Assembly (NCBI GenBank): GCA_039545295.1
Contig: BCIK01000010.1
Span: forward strand, 1-64,000
Length of the DNA: 64,000 bases
Reading direction: 5' to 3'
From: Udeniomyces pyricola
Taxonomy: Eukaryota > Basidiomycota > Tremellomycetes > Cystofilobasidiales > Mrakiaceae
The notes beneath the pieces were generated by a model. It saw nothing but the letters and a program-made list of their open reading frames with translations, had not been told where the DNA came from and did no database searches. Every line of letters starts with the position of its first letter. Position 1 is the first letter of the stretch. Made by a program: the position numbers and the translations under genes. Below are positions 12,621-23,313 of the stretch, piece by piece.

Positions 12621-13037
12621 ATGGCCACCAGAACCTTCACCCAAATCCGAACCCGTGCCCCTACCCAATCAAGAACCGAGCCGGACATCCCCAACGACGG
12701 CATCTACCGAGTCGACTTTGGCACTCACCGTGGTCGTACACTTGATCAAGTTCCTCCTGCCTGGATTCGGTGGGTCATCGACGGCACCGACATCGTAGCC
12801 AGGAATGCTGAGCTCAGAAAGGCCCTCATCCAGCGGGGGGACCTCACGTCGGACGGTAAGCCTGTCAACGCTTCCTCCCGGACCCGACGAGGAACCCCAA
12901 CGTCCGCAGCGACAGGTACCTCGCGACCAAGCCGGACGACTGGCAAGCCATCAGCTGGCAAGGGTTCTTCCTCTTCGATTGGCAACTCAGCAGGTGGCTT
13001 CAAGCCCTTTGGTGGTAGCGGTAACACGCTCGGTTGA
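12621..13037 (+). CDS. Small DUF3820/exonuclease-X-C-terminal-like protein
   Basis: This uninterrupted ORF encodes 138 residues. Residues 25-70 contain YRVDFGTHRGRTLDQVPP followed by AWIRWVI, the F-x-F-G-K/T-H-x-G-x-x-L-x-x-V-P-x-x-Y/W-L/I-x-W pattern of the DUF3820 domain. That domain is also found at the C-terminus of exonuclease X and in a bacterial quorum-sensing-regulated protein. The rest is a basic Ser/Thr/Gly-rich tail (SRTRRGTP, SAGKGSSSS, GGFKPFGG) that may bind nucleic acid. No nuclease residues are present, so it is probably a stand-alone binding or adaptor module. A TATA box lies 40 bases upstream. The role is unknown and the domain call is moderate. Confidence 0.65.
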   Translation: MATRTFTQIRTRAPTQSRTEPDIPNDGIYRVDFGTHRGRTLDQVPPAWIRWVIDGTDIVARNAELRKALIQRGDLTSDGKPVNASSRTRRGTPTSAATGTSRPSRTTGKPSAGKGSSSSIGNSAGGFKPFGGSGNTLG

Positions 13038-14062
13038 TGATCTTGCAGGTGGAGAGTAAGGTCGTCGGCAGTCATCCGATCGGACAGAACAGCCTTGGTC
13101 GTCGGTGGAAAAACCGAAGGAGTCTCTTGAATGATCAATTGTCATCGTACGTTCGTCTCGCTTTGGGCGATCTATCTACTGCCAGACTGGACGAGCTGAC
13201 ATGGTACTTGGGACCCTATTCACACTGGGCCCCTTCTGGTGATGAAACGGCTCGATTTATCGACACAGTATGATGAGGATGACGGTGATGATTGAGTACC
13301 TTTGTATCCGCTGTACATGTTCGATGTGCATACGGCTCAAGTGAGTGGCTACTAGCGATGCCTTGCCCGAGTACGTTGGAAGAGAAGTGTCCAATTGGAG
13401 CTGATCATGTGACTGGTTGAATCTTTGGCAGGCATATCCGGTGATGCAACATGACGATAGACACAGTCCCAGCGGCCGAGGCGGGCAAGAGATGGATTGA
13501 GCAGTAGGTTATCGTCATCGACGCAACAAGCCAGTGATGGAGAAGTTGTAGGGAAACGATACCATGGCCGATTAAAGATGGATGCATTGCATAATTGAAC
13601 GTTAGCTTGACGATAGAAGGAAAGTGACTGAACGATGCGATACAGTCAGTGAGCTGATGAATCCAATATATTATGATGTATGAATTGCCTACCCATCCAT
13701 CGACATCATGCATCATGAGAAATATGGTGGTAGATGGGTCGATGATCGCACGAGCTGATGGCGATTTTGATGTATACATACATGTATGCATACATGTATG
13801 GTGTAGGCAGATGGATGGATGTGTGTATGTGTGTATGTGTGTATATAGTGTATGTATATGTATATGTATGTGTGTTTATAGTGTATGCATATGTATATGT
13901 ATGTATGCATATAGTGTATGTACATAGTGTATGTATATATATATATATATATTGTATATACATCATGTTGCTGGCGCGCAGACGACGGACGGCCTTGCCT
14001 ATCTTAAACCATACCCTCGCTCGACTATTGTCACCTCCCTGTCTTCGTTCGATCCATCCATC
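13038..14062. other. Intergenic region with tandem repeats
   Basis: This gap lies between two genes on the same strand. Its first part contains short open frames with no recognisable domain, including one at about 13034-13273 that I do not support as a gene. The right half is dominated by TG/TA-rich repeats at 13777-13965. It presumably holds the 3' end of the small DUF3820-like gene and the promoter of the p24 gene. Confidence 0.6.
13777..13960. repeat. Tandem palindromes and 33-bp TG/TA minisatellite
   Basis: Two adjacent copies of the self-complementary 12-mer CATACATGTATG occupy 13777-13788 and 13789-13800. After a short TGTATG ladder there are about three copies of a 33-base unit (13838-13870, 13871-13903 and a degenerate copy from 13904), each built around TATAGTGTATG. 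The array ends in (TA)n at about 13934-13952. It lies 100-290 bases upstream of the p24 start. Confidence 0.85.
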
Positions 14063-15491
14063 ATGCTCGCCATCGGTCGCTGTCCTTCCTTGCTCTCACC
14101 CGTCGCCCTCATACTCCTCCTCCTCTCGACCCTCATCAATGCTCACATGATCGAGCTTCCAGCGGGCAAGAAAGAGTGCTTCTTTGAGGACCTTCATGCC
14201 GAGGACAAGGTCAGTCCGGCACGTGCCGTCCCAGCTCCTTTCCCTTCTTCCCCTTTCTTTCCGCCTTACCTGCCTCCATCCTCGAGCCATACTATGAGAT
14301 CGATTTTTTATCAGACTGATGCTTTGGTTCGCCTTGCTTTCTGTCACCCTCGCTAGATGACTGTGACTTACCAAGTCGGAGGAGGAGGTCACCTCGATAT
14401 TGACTTCTGGGTTCGTCCGCCCTGTCTCACGCGACTTGGCTCATCATTCGGTCATCTCATCTCATCCATACTCACAACATCTTTTCTCTCTCATGCTTGA
14501 ACGACGCCGTGCCGATAGCTCAAGGATCCAACCTCCAAGTCTCTGTACACTCAGCATCGTAAATCGACTGGTACCTATTCGTTCATCGCCAAGGTCGACG
14601 GGAGGTACCAATACTGTTTCTCCAACGAGATGAGTACTGTCTCACCAAAGACTATATCGTGCGTTACATTTCCATTAGCTTCGACTGAAAGGAAAGAGCA
14701 GAACATATGCATTCAGCTGGAAGGGGGCCGGGTAATCACTCAAATTAGCTGCATACGTCCAGGTGGCTGGGCGATATACGAGCCGAACTTGCTCCTCTTT
14801 CCTTGTCGGATCTTTGTTCTAATCGATCATGGTCTTCATTTTGCGCTCTGCTTCACCCGCCTGGCCTACAGATTCAATGTCCATGGCGTGATCTATATCC
14901 CAGACGACGGACAGACTGCCCCTATAGAAAAAGAGATACGCGAACTTGCCGATTCCCTCCAGGACGTCAAGGACGAGCAGGAGTACATTGTCGTTCGTGA
15001 GCGAGTGCATCGAAACAGTATGTTGGCCCTTGACTCCATTGAATGATGACAGATATCACATATCCATCCGAGACACAAGGAACTCTCCCAACGTGGCACA
15101 CGGACGCGAACCTAACGAGACTTTTCCCCTTGCTTCGGACTTTGGCGCAGCTGCGGAAAGCACCAACTCTCGCGTCAAGTACTGGTCCATCTTTCAGGGC
15201 TTTGCTCTCATCTCTGTCTGTGCTTGGCAAGTTTACTACCTCAAGGTATGGTCGCATCTTTCTGGGGATCTCGCCTACATTAACGGCTTTGAGCGCGCAC
15301 GTACGCGTCCGGCAGTTCCTGAAGACTTGACTGACGATCATCATTCGTTGACCTCTTCTTTCTTTCTTTCTCTACAACGTTCCTATCCCCAAACCTCCTC
15401 CTTCCACACGTGCACCCCGCCCGCATGGCCGATCTTCCACTCTTTTTCTGCATCATACAAGGCGTTCTTTGAGGTCAAGCGGGTTATTTAA
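14063..15491 (+). CDS. p24 family cargo receptor (EMP24/TMED type)
   Basis: p24 proteins are known type I membrane proteins that cycle between ER and Golgi in COPI/COPII vesicles. Six exons fit in phase: 14063-14209, 14357-14410, 14519-14658, 14872-15017, 15151-15245 and 15462-15491, giving 203 residues, the usual family size. A signal peptide (SPVALILLLLSTLINAH) precedes the GOLD domain, which starts MIELPAGKKECFFEDL and has its two cysteines in ECFF and QYCFSN. A coiled coil (IEKEIRELADSLQDV) leads to the membrane segment (SIFQGFALISVCAWQVYYL). The cytosolic tail AFFEVKRVI has the FF pair used for coat binding and a terminal hydrophobic pair, as in p24-beta proteins. The last exon is only 30 nt, entered through a weak acceptor (ATACAAG). 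Confidence 0.9.
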
Positions 15492-15822
15492 TGTGTTGAA
15501 GGCGGGCGAAAAGGAAGAAAACGCGCAAGGGGGCGGGAGGGGAATGAGGTTGCCAGACGGTCAATCATCACAGGCCATGGCCTTTTTTTGTAACGACATT
15601 CTCAACTAAGCCGCAAGAGGTCTCGAGCAAGTCGAGACAAAAGCTCACAATGTTGAGAGAAAGTGAAAAAAAAAAGAAAGAAGAGGTTCCATAGATATCA
15701 TGGTTAAATCTCAACCACCCTGGGAAGCATGCATGATTCCGATTTCCACCCTTCAATCTCCTTTCGTGGCAGTTTCCCAACCCTGCCCGCTTGGTTCCTT
15801 TTTTTTTGTTCGTCATGTACTC
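15492..15822. other. Convergent 3' intergenic gap
   Basis: This gap separates the ends of the p24 gene and the mS35 gene. It contains only A/T homopolymer runs (near 15584, 15668 and 15803) of the kind found in untranslated regions. No gene was seen. Confidence 0.6.
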
Positions 15823-17719
15823 TTATGCTACCGGCTCGACAGACGGCTTGAGCGCGTTGGGTACGTCGACCGGAGTGATGTGCTCCTCCGTTCCCGTCAC
15901 CGGCTGGATAGGCTCCCCAGCGTGAACAACGGGCTCCTGCGCCAATTCCTTCCTGACCCTAGCCATTTCCTTCTCACTCGCTGGCTTGGCGAGCGCTGGT
16001 TCCGAAAGCTCCTCCTGCAGGCTTTCCACCGCTTTGTGGAGCTTCTTTTGATCTTTTTTCAGGGTCGAAGCCGGGGACGGGGCGGAACGGGAAGGAGGTG
16101 GAGGAGGGGGCATAGGGGGCGAGCTCGGCGTCTTTGAAGAGGCGTTATTGTCGCTTTCGGCCGTTTTCCGGGCTTCGTAGGCTTCAATATGAGCGGGATC
16201 GTACGTGGACCAAGCCTCGGGCCAATCGCGGCCGATACTCGGAAGCGTACCGTCTGGTCGGCGTCGCTCGTACATGAAGGTATTGGTGTAAGGGGTCATG
16301 TCGAGGGGAATGTCGGTCATAGGGTCGGTATCATCCTGTGACGGGCCATGCGAGTAGCAGTGAGCAAAGAGATTGGTCGAAACTTGTCAGCGATCAAGTG
16401 AGGAGACCCTTCCCTCATAAAAACGAAATTCGTGAAGCGGCTGTTGCTCACGTTGGCTTCCTTGACAAGTCTGCGAAGCGTATCCTCGCACCACTTCTTG
16501 TTCTGGAGCTGGTAAGGGAACAGGTCGGATCGGATAATGAACCAGCCGTCAATATCCTCACCAGTACGATCGTTGATACCTTGGCGGAAGCTCAAATCGC
16601 GCTCAGTCGTGCCAGGAGGGGTGTATCCGCCCGCGCGCGGCGGCTGCTCGGTGTGAATCGAATCAACAAACGAGGAAGTGTGGGCCGGCTCTCGCGGGGT
16701 GAAGCGAGCATGCTTGGGATTATGCGGGAGGGGTCGGACGTTGTTGCGGTCAAAGAAGTTGCGTCGACGATCGAAGCCGACAGCTCGGAGAGGGTGATAG
16801 TAATCGGGGGAGATGAGCAGCAGGAACTTGTGTTTGGCGGCGGCGTCCCGGAGCGGCAATCGGCAGATGGGGGCCGACAAGGTCACGGGCACACTGTACG
16901 GGATGGGTAGGTGTTTGGTCTGATATCAGTCATATGCATCGGCATGCTAGTATGGATATATGCTCCCCCTTCCAAGACGCGCCAGGACGCGAGGCGAGAA
17001 GGAGCAGGCAGGGAAGACGTGGGAGGGAAGGGGAAGGAAAGACGGCTTTACCTCTCCTTGCTATCGTGTTCGAGAGGCCAGCTCTTTTGAGTGTGGAATC
17101 GGAGGTAGTGGGTCTCGATATTGGGAGGCTCAAAGGGGATTGCTGTGGAGATAAAGTTGAGAGAACGGACAGGACACCGAAGCGTTAACCGGGTGCAAAG
17201 GAAAAACGAGGGGCGAGAACAGGCAAGAGAGAGAGAGAGAGAGAGAGAACCGGAGAGTGAGAGAAAGTCAAGGCAAGTATGGGTCAGCATCAGATGGGGT
17301 GAGGAACATGCGTGAGAGTACGTATCAGTCTGATAGTCGGGTTGAATGATGACGGCGAGGATGGATACGATGGACTGAACACGGCAGGATCGAGAAAGAA
17401 GACAAGAAGCCGACTGACGCTTGAGCTTGGGAAGTTCGAGCTCGACGGTCCTCATAAAGGCGAGGGCGTCACGCTCCTTCTGGATGAGCTCGTGTCCGTA
17501 AGTGGTGGTCTCATCGTATTGGAAGTCGTCAAAGAGTGCGGGAACCTTTGCTCGGAGGGCTTTCTTCTTGGGGGCCTCGTTGAGGGTGCCGTTGTCGGCT
17601 GGAGGGGCGGCTTCGGCGTAGGCTCGACGGGCCAAGGGAGTTGTTGAGCAGGAAGATGGGGTCGATTTGGCGAGGAGTCGTCTGGATGACGATCGGATGG
17701 AGGCAGGGAGGGATGCCAT
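15823..17719 (-). CDS. RSM24: Mitochondrial small ribosomal subunit protein mS35
   Basis: Four exons fit in phase: 17719-17419, 17142-17052, 16893-16452 and 16335-15823, giving 448 residues. An Arg/Ser-rich presequence (SIRSSSRRLLAKST) is a plausible mitochondrial import signal. The family core follows: ELELPKLKPIPFEPP, LRFHTQKSWPLEH, LSAPICRLPLRDAAAKHKF, then the conserved end of the domain KKWCEDTLRRLVKEAN spliced to DDTDPMTDIPLDM. The C-terminal 150 residues go beyond the family core, with a run of seven prolines and a charged helical stretch (TLKKDQKKLHKAVESL). The protein is known as Rsm24 in yeast and MRPS35 in animals. It forms a head-to-head pair with the NDUFA4-like gene only 280 bases away. 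The extension could be lineage-specific. Confidence 0.88.
17219..17248. repeat. (GA)n microsatellite in an mS35 intron
   Basis: A GA-dinucleotide run of about 14 units lies in the first intron of the mS35 gene. On the coding strand it reads (TC)n and could extend the polypyrimidine tract of that intron. Confidence 0.7.
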
Positions 17720-17999
17720 GGGGTATTGGTGAGGTGGATGGTGTTGGTGTTGGTGTTGATGATGTTGATGGATGGGTAATATGAGGATATGGATATGAGG
17801 ATATGGATATGGATATGGGAGGGATGGGATGTATGCGCCCTCGATCACTCACACACACACATTCACACACATTCACACGCACACACACACTCTCTCTTTC
17901 TGTGTGTCTCTTCGCTTTCCCTTTCGCTTTCCCCCCTTTGGACCTCCATATTCCATCGTCACCCTCCCCTCATCTCCCCCATCCCATCCCTCGCCCGCC
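17720..17999. promoter_or_regulatory. Shared promoter of mS35 and NDUFA4-like genes
   Basis: A 280-base gap separates two start codons reading outward. The left half is purine-rich with GTTGGTGTT and GGATAT repeats. The right half is C/T-rich with (CA)n. Both products act in mitochondria, so shared control is plausible, but that is inference. No TATA box was recognised. Confidence 0.5.
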
Positions 18000-19106
18000 A
18001 TGCCTCCCAAGCCCAACAACGCCCAGATGGCTCACTTCAAGAAGCACTGGTATGCCGTCGAGGTTCTTCCGTAAGTCCCGCTCTTACATTCGCGTCTCGG
18101 CTTGCCCTCACACACACATACACACACACACACTCTCTCGCTCCTTCTCTTTGCCGCTCACAATCCACGAGCCTTTGCCATCCTCCGCCCCTCACACATG
18201 CTCACGTCCATTTTCTTTCTCTCCGTCTTGGTCTCGTAGTATCTACGCCGTCATCGTCGGAGCTCTCGGTGGTGCCGGATGGTACTTGACCCGACTTGCC
18301 CGAGGACCCGACGGTAAGGCCTTCGTCTCAAGTCTCTTCACCTCCGCCAATCGTTGGGGCCCTTGCTGTTCCTCTCCTCAGCCTCAGCCACCATCCCTTC
18401 TTACCTCGGCTCGCCCTGCTGCCGCCGTTCGAACTCAACCTGATTCTCCATCTGTGTCTCTCTCTCGAGCACGCCCATCTGATGCCCTCGCAACCTGCTT
18501 GTCTGCTTCGACCGAGACGTTAATTGACTGACGAACTGCGTTCATCCCGCTTGCCTCTCCCTTCCCTCTGCGCCCATTCTCACGCGACCCTTGCCTTCTT
18601 TGGACGACGACCCGACGCCCGCTCTCGCCTCTTCCGGTCTATCCTCATCTGCCCCTCCCAATATGCCCCTCCTTCTTTCATCGCATACACTCTCGCTCCT
18701 CCGACTGCTCATTCCCTTAACTCTCGTCTACCATCAGTCGTCTGGGACAGGAAGAACAACCCCAACCCTTGGAGCTCCATCAAGGAGAACCAGCAGGTCA
18801 AGCTTCACTCTGTCAGTCTTGCTCCTTGCGCAATCCAGCTTGAGTCCTTCACCCTCGCAGCCATCTCCACCTTGGCCCCCTTAAGTAGAGCTTCTAACTG
18901 ACTGGCTCGCAAATCTTCGCGACAATCCCGTCTCAACCCAACCACAAACCAGGTCAACCACAAGTACGATGGAGAGCCGTAAGTCGTCCTTCTTTGCTCT
19001 TCTCTCACATTGGAGGGCTTTGTTTCACAGGGTACCACTTCATAGACTGACCACTCTCAAGGCACCTTTCGTTCTTCTCTTCAGCTGGTCTCGAGACCGA
19101 CTTTAA
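18000..19106 (+). CDS. NDUFA4/MLRQ-type respiratory-chain subunit
   Basis: Five exons fit in phase: 18000-18070, 18240-18313, 18738-18811, 18953-18978 and 19085-19106, encoding 88 residues against a usual 80-90. After a short soluble start (MAHFKKHW) there is one membrane segment (IYAVIVGALGGAGWYL). Then comes the family signature PDVVWDRKNNPNPW split by intron 2, followed by QQVKLHSVNHKYDGEPW. The family was first described in complex I and later assigned to cytochrome c oxidase in animals; the fungal assignment is by homology. The last two exons are only 26 and 22 nt. Intron 2 is long for such a small gene (424 nt). Confidence 0.9.
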
Positions 19107-19570
19107 ATCTCGGTTTCATGATGGTGTAGAAGAAAGCGATGTGCTTGCATGGGGAGGGAGGGGGAGGGGTAATGTTCTCGGCATGAATGGATGTGTTTCC
19201 TGGGTAAATTCGATCGCAACTGCAAGGCGTCGCCCCTTTCTCACACACCGTATCACTGATGGTTCAGTGCTGGATCTCGACGACACTGACCCGGCTATGC
19301 ACACTCTCGACCCGCTGCGCTTTTTTGCCCTTGCACGTGCGTATCGGCCAAATCAGGGCCCAATGATGAACTTCAACTCATCTGACGACTCATCTGGTCT
19401 GGATCGACGCGTATCCTAATTCTTTCGCGTGTGTCTCGTTTGATGATGGATTCACGGGCTGAAACTGAAGTACATGCGACGCAGGTCAGAAACAGAGGGG
19501 TCGGTGTTGTAGGACTCATAGTTAATCTGCTGTTTTGTTTTCCTACTTCCACTCGTCTGATTCCATCGAC
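19107..19570. other. Convergent gap, NDUFA4-like / STI1
   Basis: This is the region between two gene ends. Short open frames on both strands show no domain. Presumably it holds only 3' untranslated sequence. Confidence 0.55.
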
Positions 19571-22500
19571 TTAACCGAATCGAATGACACCAGCCGCCTG
19601 GAGCTTGCGGATCTTGGCCTGCAGCGTGGAGACGAGGCGATGAGTGAAGCGCAGACCGAGACGAGACAGAACGAACAAACCAACGGAACGCGGACACATC
19701 AGCCAAAGTCAATAAAACGGGACGAGTGACCTTTTTTCATCAGGGCGTTGTAACGTACAGCAATCAGAGGGGACTTCATGTGTTCTGCAAGGAGGGAATG
19801 TCAGATAACAGATACAGGGTGGCCAAGCCGAGGACGAGCGTGATCAGCTTCTCGTTAACCTCGAGTCTGACAAGGGCTCTTAATTTCACCCGGCAATGCG
19901 ACGTACCCTGAAGAGCTCGGGGGTCGCTCTGGGCCTGCTCGAGAATGTTGCGCATGACAGGATCCTGCATGATGGACTGGAGAAGACAAATGGGGGAACA
20001 GAAACAAGGAAAAAAAAAGATACACACACGTTTAGCAAACCGCTATACTGCTACCCAATGACTGAACAACGCCGCCCGAAAGCACGGTAGTACTAACAGC
20101 AACTTCGGGATCCTTCATCGCCCTCTGGAGGGTCTGCTGCTCGGTCTCTCCTGCTCGCTCCTTGTTCATCTCCTCCATGCACTTCCTCATCTGACCCTCG
20201 ATCTCGCGCTGGTTCTTCTTGTCGACGTCAGCCTCGGTAGCGGCACCACAGGCGTCCATCGCCTTGGTGTACTCGCGCATGCCGGAGAGAACGAGCGACT
20301 TTCGAATGTGGGCCTTGACGAACGATGGGTCGAGGGTGATGGCCTGATTGGCATCCTTGAGCGCCTCGGGAAGAGCAACGAGCTAGCAAGGGCAGAAGAA
20401 AGGGGAAGGAAGGGAGAAGAAGGCGGAGAGGGAAGGAGAAAGAGGGGGCCAGATCCAATCGTGATCAGATTGAGCAAAGGCGCAAAGTTTAGATGCTGGA
20501 GCGTGCGACCGGTGACGATAGCTCACCTTAGTATAGGCAGCGGCTCGGTTGTTGTACGCCTTGGGGTCGCTCGGCAGTCGCTTGATAGACTCAGAGTAGG
20601 CCTTGACGGCACCGACAAAGTCTCCTTTCTGTCAACCGAGCACACGCAACGTCAGTCACTTGCATCTCGCAACAAACCCTCTCAAGCAAGAATTCTCAAA
20701 GCGCGTCGTCAAATTCACCTTGAACAGATCGTTTCCTTCGTTCCTGGCCTCTTCCGCCTTGGCCGGGTCAATGTAGGCAGCGATGTCGTTGTCCTTCTTG
20801 AGCTTCTCGGCCTGTCATGACCGAGTCATTGCGGATTTGAAGGAGAGATTAGGGAGAAAAATATATATGATAAGATGCGAGGTAAGAGTCGAGTACAATG
20901 CACAAATGATCCATGGGAGCAGAATTGGAGTCCATCAACTTACCGCTCGCAGCTTCTCCAAGACATCAGGAGTTCGGTGCTCAGTCAGCGACTTGTTGTA
21001 GAACTTGATGGCATTCTCGAGATCTCCCTTCTTCTGGTACGACGTTCCCATTCGACCAAACGCCCTATAGCAAACGATACACCAGGAGCCCCGACGCGTC
21101 AATTACAAGAAACCGCATCATATGGGAATGTGAGTGAATGAAGGAAAAGAGAAGCATGCGTACTTGGCAATCATCTTCCAGTCAGCTCGAAGATCCCTGC
21201 CCTCCTCGACAGCCTTCTCGCACGTCTGGATAGCCTTGTCAAATTCGCCCTGCTCAAAAAAGACAGCTGGGAAAGAGACCGGTCGATCCTTGAGAGTCAG
21301 TGAACCCCCTGCATTGTCGACGTGCCTTTCTGCTGATAAGAAAGAGAAAGAAAGAAAGAAAAAAACACTTGGACCGAATCAACTCACCGGCAAGGTTGGT
21401 GAGGTACGAAATATCCTTGGGCCAGGTCTCCCAAGCCTTCTCGTAGAGCTCGATAGCCTCGTCAAACTTCCTTGCCTTGTACGTCTCGTTACCCTTCTTT
21501 TTGAGGCTCTCAGCCTCAGCCTTGGCGCTCGCGTCCTCATCGACCTCCATAGGCTCAGGCTCTTCCTTCTTGGGGGGAGGAGGGGGAGTGGTTTTGGGAG
21601 CAGAAGCGGAAGGGGTCGATGACGAAGGGGCAGAAGGGGCAGGGGGAGGAGGAGCAGAGGCTCCCGGGTCGGAGGGGTCGAAGTTGGCTCCCTCGGGTCG
21701 TTCGAACGCGTTGAGATCCATGCCCATGAGCACACCCTGATGATGGGGAAGTAGACGATAGGTGAAATCAATTGTAACGTGATGAGTCATAAAGTCTGTG
21801 GGGCGCTACAAATCAACCGAGAAGCAGACGCACGATGACTTGGATCATCCTAGGGTCCTGGAACGCAGATGCGGCCAACTGAGGGTTGACCTGCATTTGC
21901 TGAAGCTTCAGCTTGAACCCAGCATCGGCGAGAAGAGGCGCAGTCTTGGGGTTGGCAGCGAGCTAAGAGTTTTGGAGTAAAAGGAAGAGGGAAACGCCGA
22001 GGTCACGTGAGTTAGGAGGAGACCGATGAGATGTCGTCGTCACAGCAAACGGAATCATTGAACGGACCTTTTCGAACATCTTGGGGTCCTGGAAGATCTT
22101 GCCGATTCCTCCAGCAGCTGTGACGACGAAGGAAATGTATCGTTGGTACGTGACATAAGTCAGCGAGGGGTTCCAGGTACATTGGCAAAGAGGATCTCCA
22201 GGGGTAAGTTGACAAGGTGTACTGACAGTCTCGATCCATGGCCTGCTCAACCTCGGCGAGACCCTTCTTAAGCAGAGCACTTCCCGGCTCAATCTTGAGC
22301 CCCTGCTCAAAAGCCTCGGTGGCAGTATCGTACTCCTTCTTGCCGAGCAGGGCGGCACCCTTCCTCGAGTAACCCTTGGCGAAGTCGGGCTTGAGTTCGA
22401 TAGTCTGTGGGAAGGTGGCAAGGGCGTGAGAGACGGAGGCGTCATGGCGGGAGGTGGGTAGAGAAGAGTGACATTGAGGGAAGGCAAGTGGTTAAGCGTG

Positions 22501-22701
22501 TGACTAGAGACTGTTGGTCTGGTGGGTGCTGATGATGATGAGCCCAAGATGAGGCGAACCTTGTCGGCATCCTTGATGGCGGCGTCATAGTCTTTCTTGC
22601 TGCAGTACGAGGCCGATCGGTTGGAGTAGAGGACGTGATTTGAGCCGTCGATTTGGATGGCCTGAGGGAATACGCATAGGATGAACAGATGGGGGAGGAT
22701 G

Positions 22702-22743
<42 letters not shown>

Positions 22744-23007
22744 TGTGTGTGTGTGTGTGTGTGAGTTAGAACAGCGAAGGAAGAGATGAGAGGGTGATGA
22801 GGGTGAGAGTAGTGTTCACCTGGGAGAAGAAGTCGATGGCGGTGTCCCAGTCCTTTGCGGAGAAGGCGGCGTTTCCCTTTGCTTTGAGTTCTTCGGCCTG
22901 TGATGGGATGAGAGGGAGGGATTGAAAGGTTGGTTGGGTGAGTTGATGGCTGACAGATGGGTGAATGGAATGGATGGAATGCAAGGAAGCGTGCATACAG
23001 TCGACAT
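19571..23007 (-). CDS. STI1: Hsp90/Hsp70 organising co-chaperone Sti1 (Hop)
   Basis: Sti1 is known to bridge Hsp70 and Hsp90 in the cytosol. A 9-nt coding start exon (MST, from 23007) is spliced to [20 protein letters not shown], the first TPR domain. DP1 follows ([37 protein letters not shown]), then a Pro-rich linker near 21550-21700 and TPR2A ([16 protein letters not shown]). TPR2B is next ([18 protein letters not shown]), then DP2 ([28 protein letters not shown]). The gene ends with the 16-codon exon 19618-19571, which reads [14 protein letters not shown] and stop, like other Sti1 tails. Confirmed late exons are 20382-20098, 19976-19907, 19784-19759 and 19618-19571. I count at least a dozen introns. 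One near 22700 carries an (AT)n(GT)n microsatellite. It diverges from ORC4. Confidence 0.93.
22705..22763. repeat. (AT)n(GT)n microsatellite in an STI1 intron
   Basis: About 18 AT units (22705-22740) are followed by about 10 GT units (22743-22763). The block lies between the first TPR exon and the exon encoding [15 protein letters not shown], so it is transcribed and removed. Confidence 0.9.
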
Positions 23008-23313
23008 GGCGTTGATATGGATGGTGGGTTGTGAGTTGAATGGGTTGGTAGGGGGGACCTGTGGCTCGTACTAGGTGGGAATGTCAAGGTGAGGCTGATG
23101 GATATGTATGTGGCCGATGATCAAGACGTTCTGTCCAACGGAACCTTCCATCGACAACCCGTTCCCACCCCGACACTTCAACATATACACCCCCACGCGC
23201 CCACGCGCGCCCATCCTTACACACGGCAGCATATTATTACATACATCCTCACTGGCCCAACACACATACCCAACCTACCCACTCGACACATTCAACCCAA
23301 CTCCACCTTCACC
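23008..23313. promoter_or_regulatory. Divergent promoter, STI1 / ORC4
   Basis: A 306-base gap lies between two outward-reading start codons. The ORC4 side is C/A-rich (CCCACGCGCCCACGCGCGCCC near 23190-23212) and holds ACGCG cores at about 23195 and 23203, resembling fungal MBF (MCB) sites used by replication genes. I saw no TATA box. Confidence 0.45.

Noticed and set aside
13673..14150. Tyr/Val/Cys-rich ORFs over 13673-14150
   Set aside because: They are translations of the TG/TA minisatellite; the p24 start lies at 14063 in a different frame.
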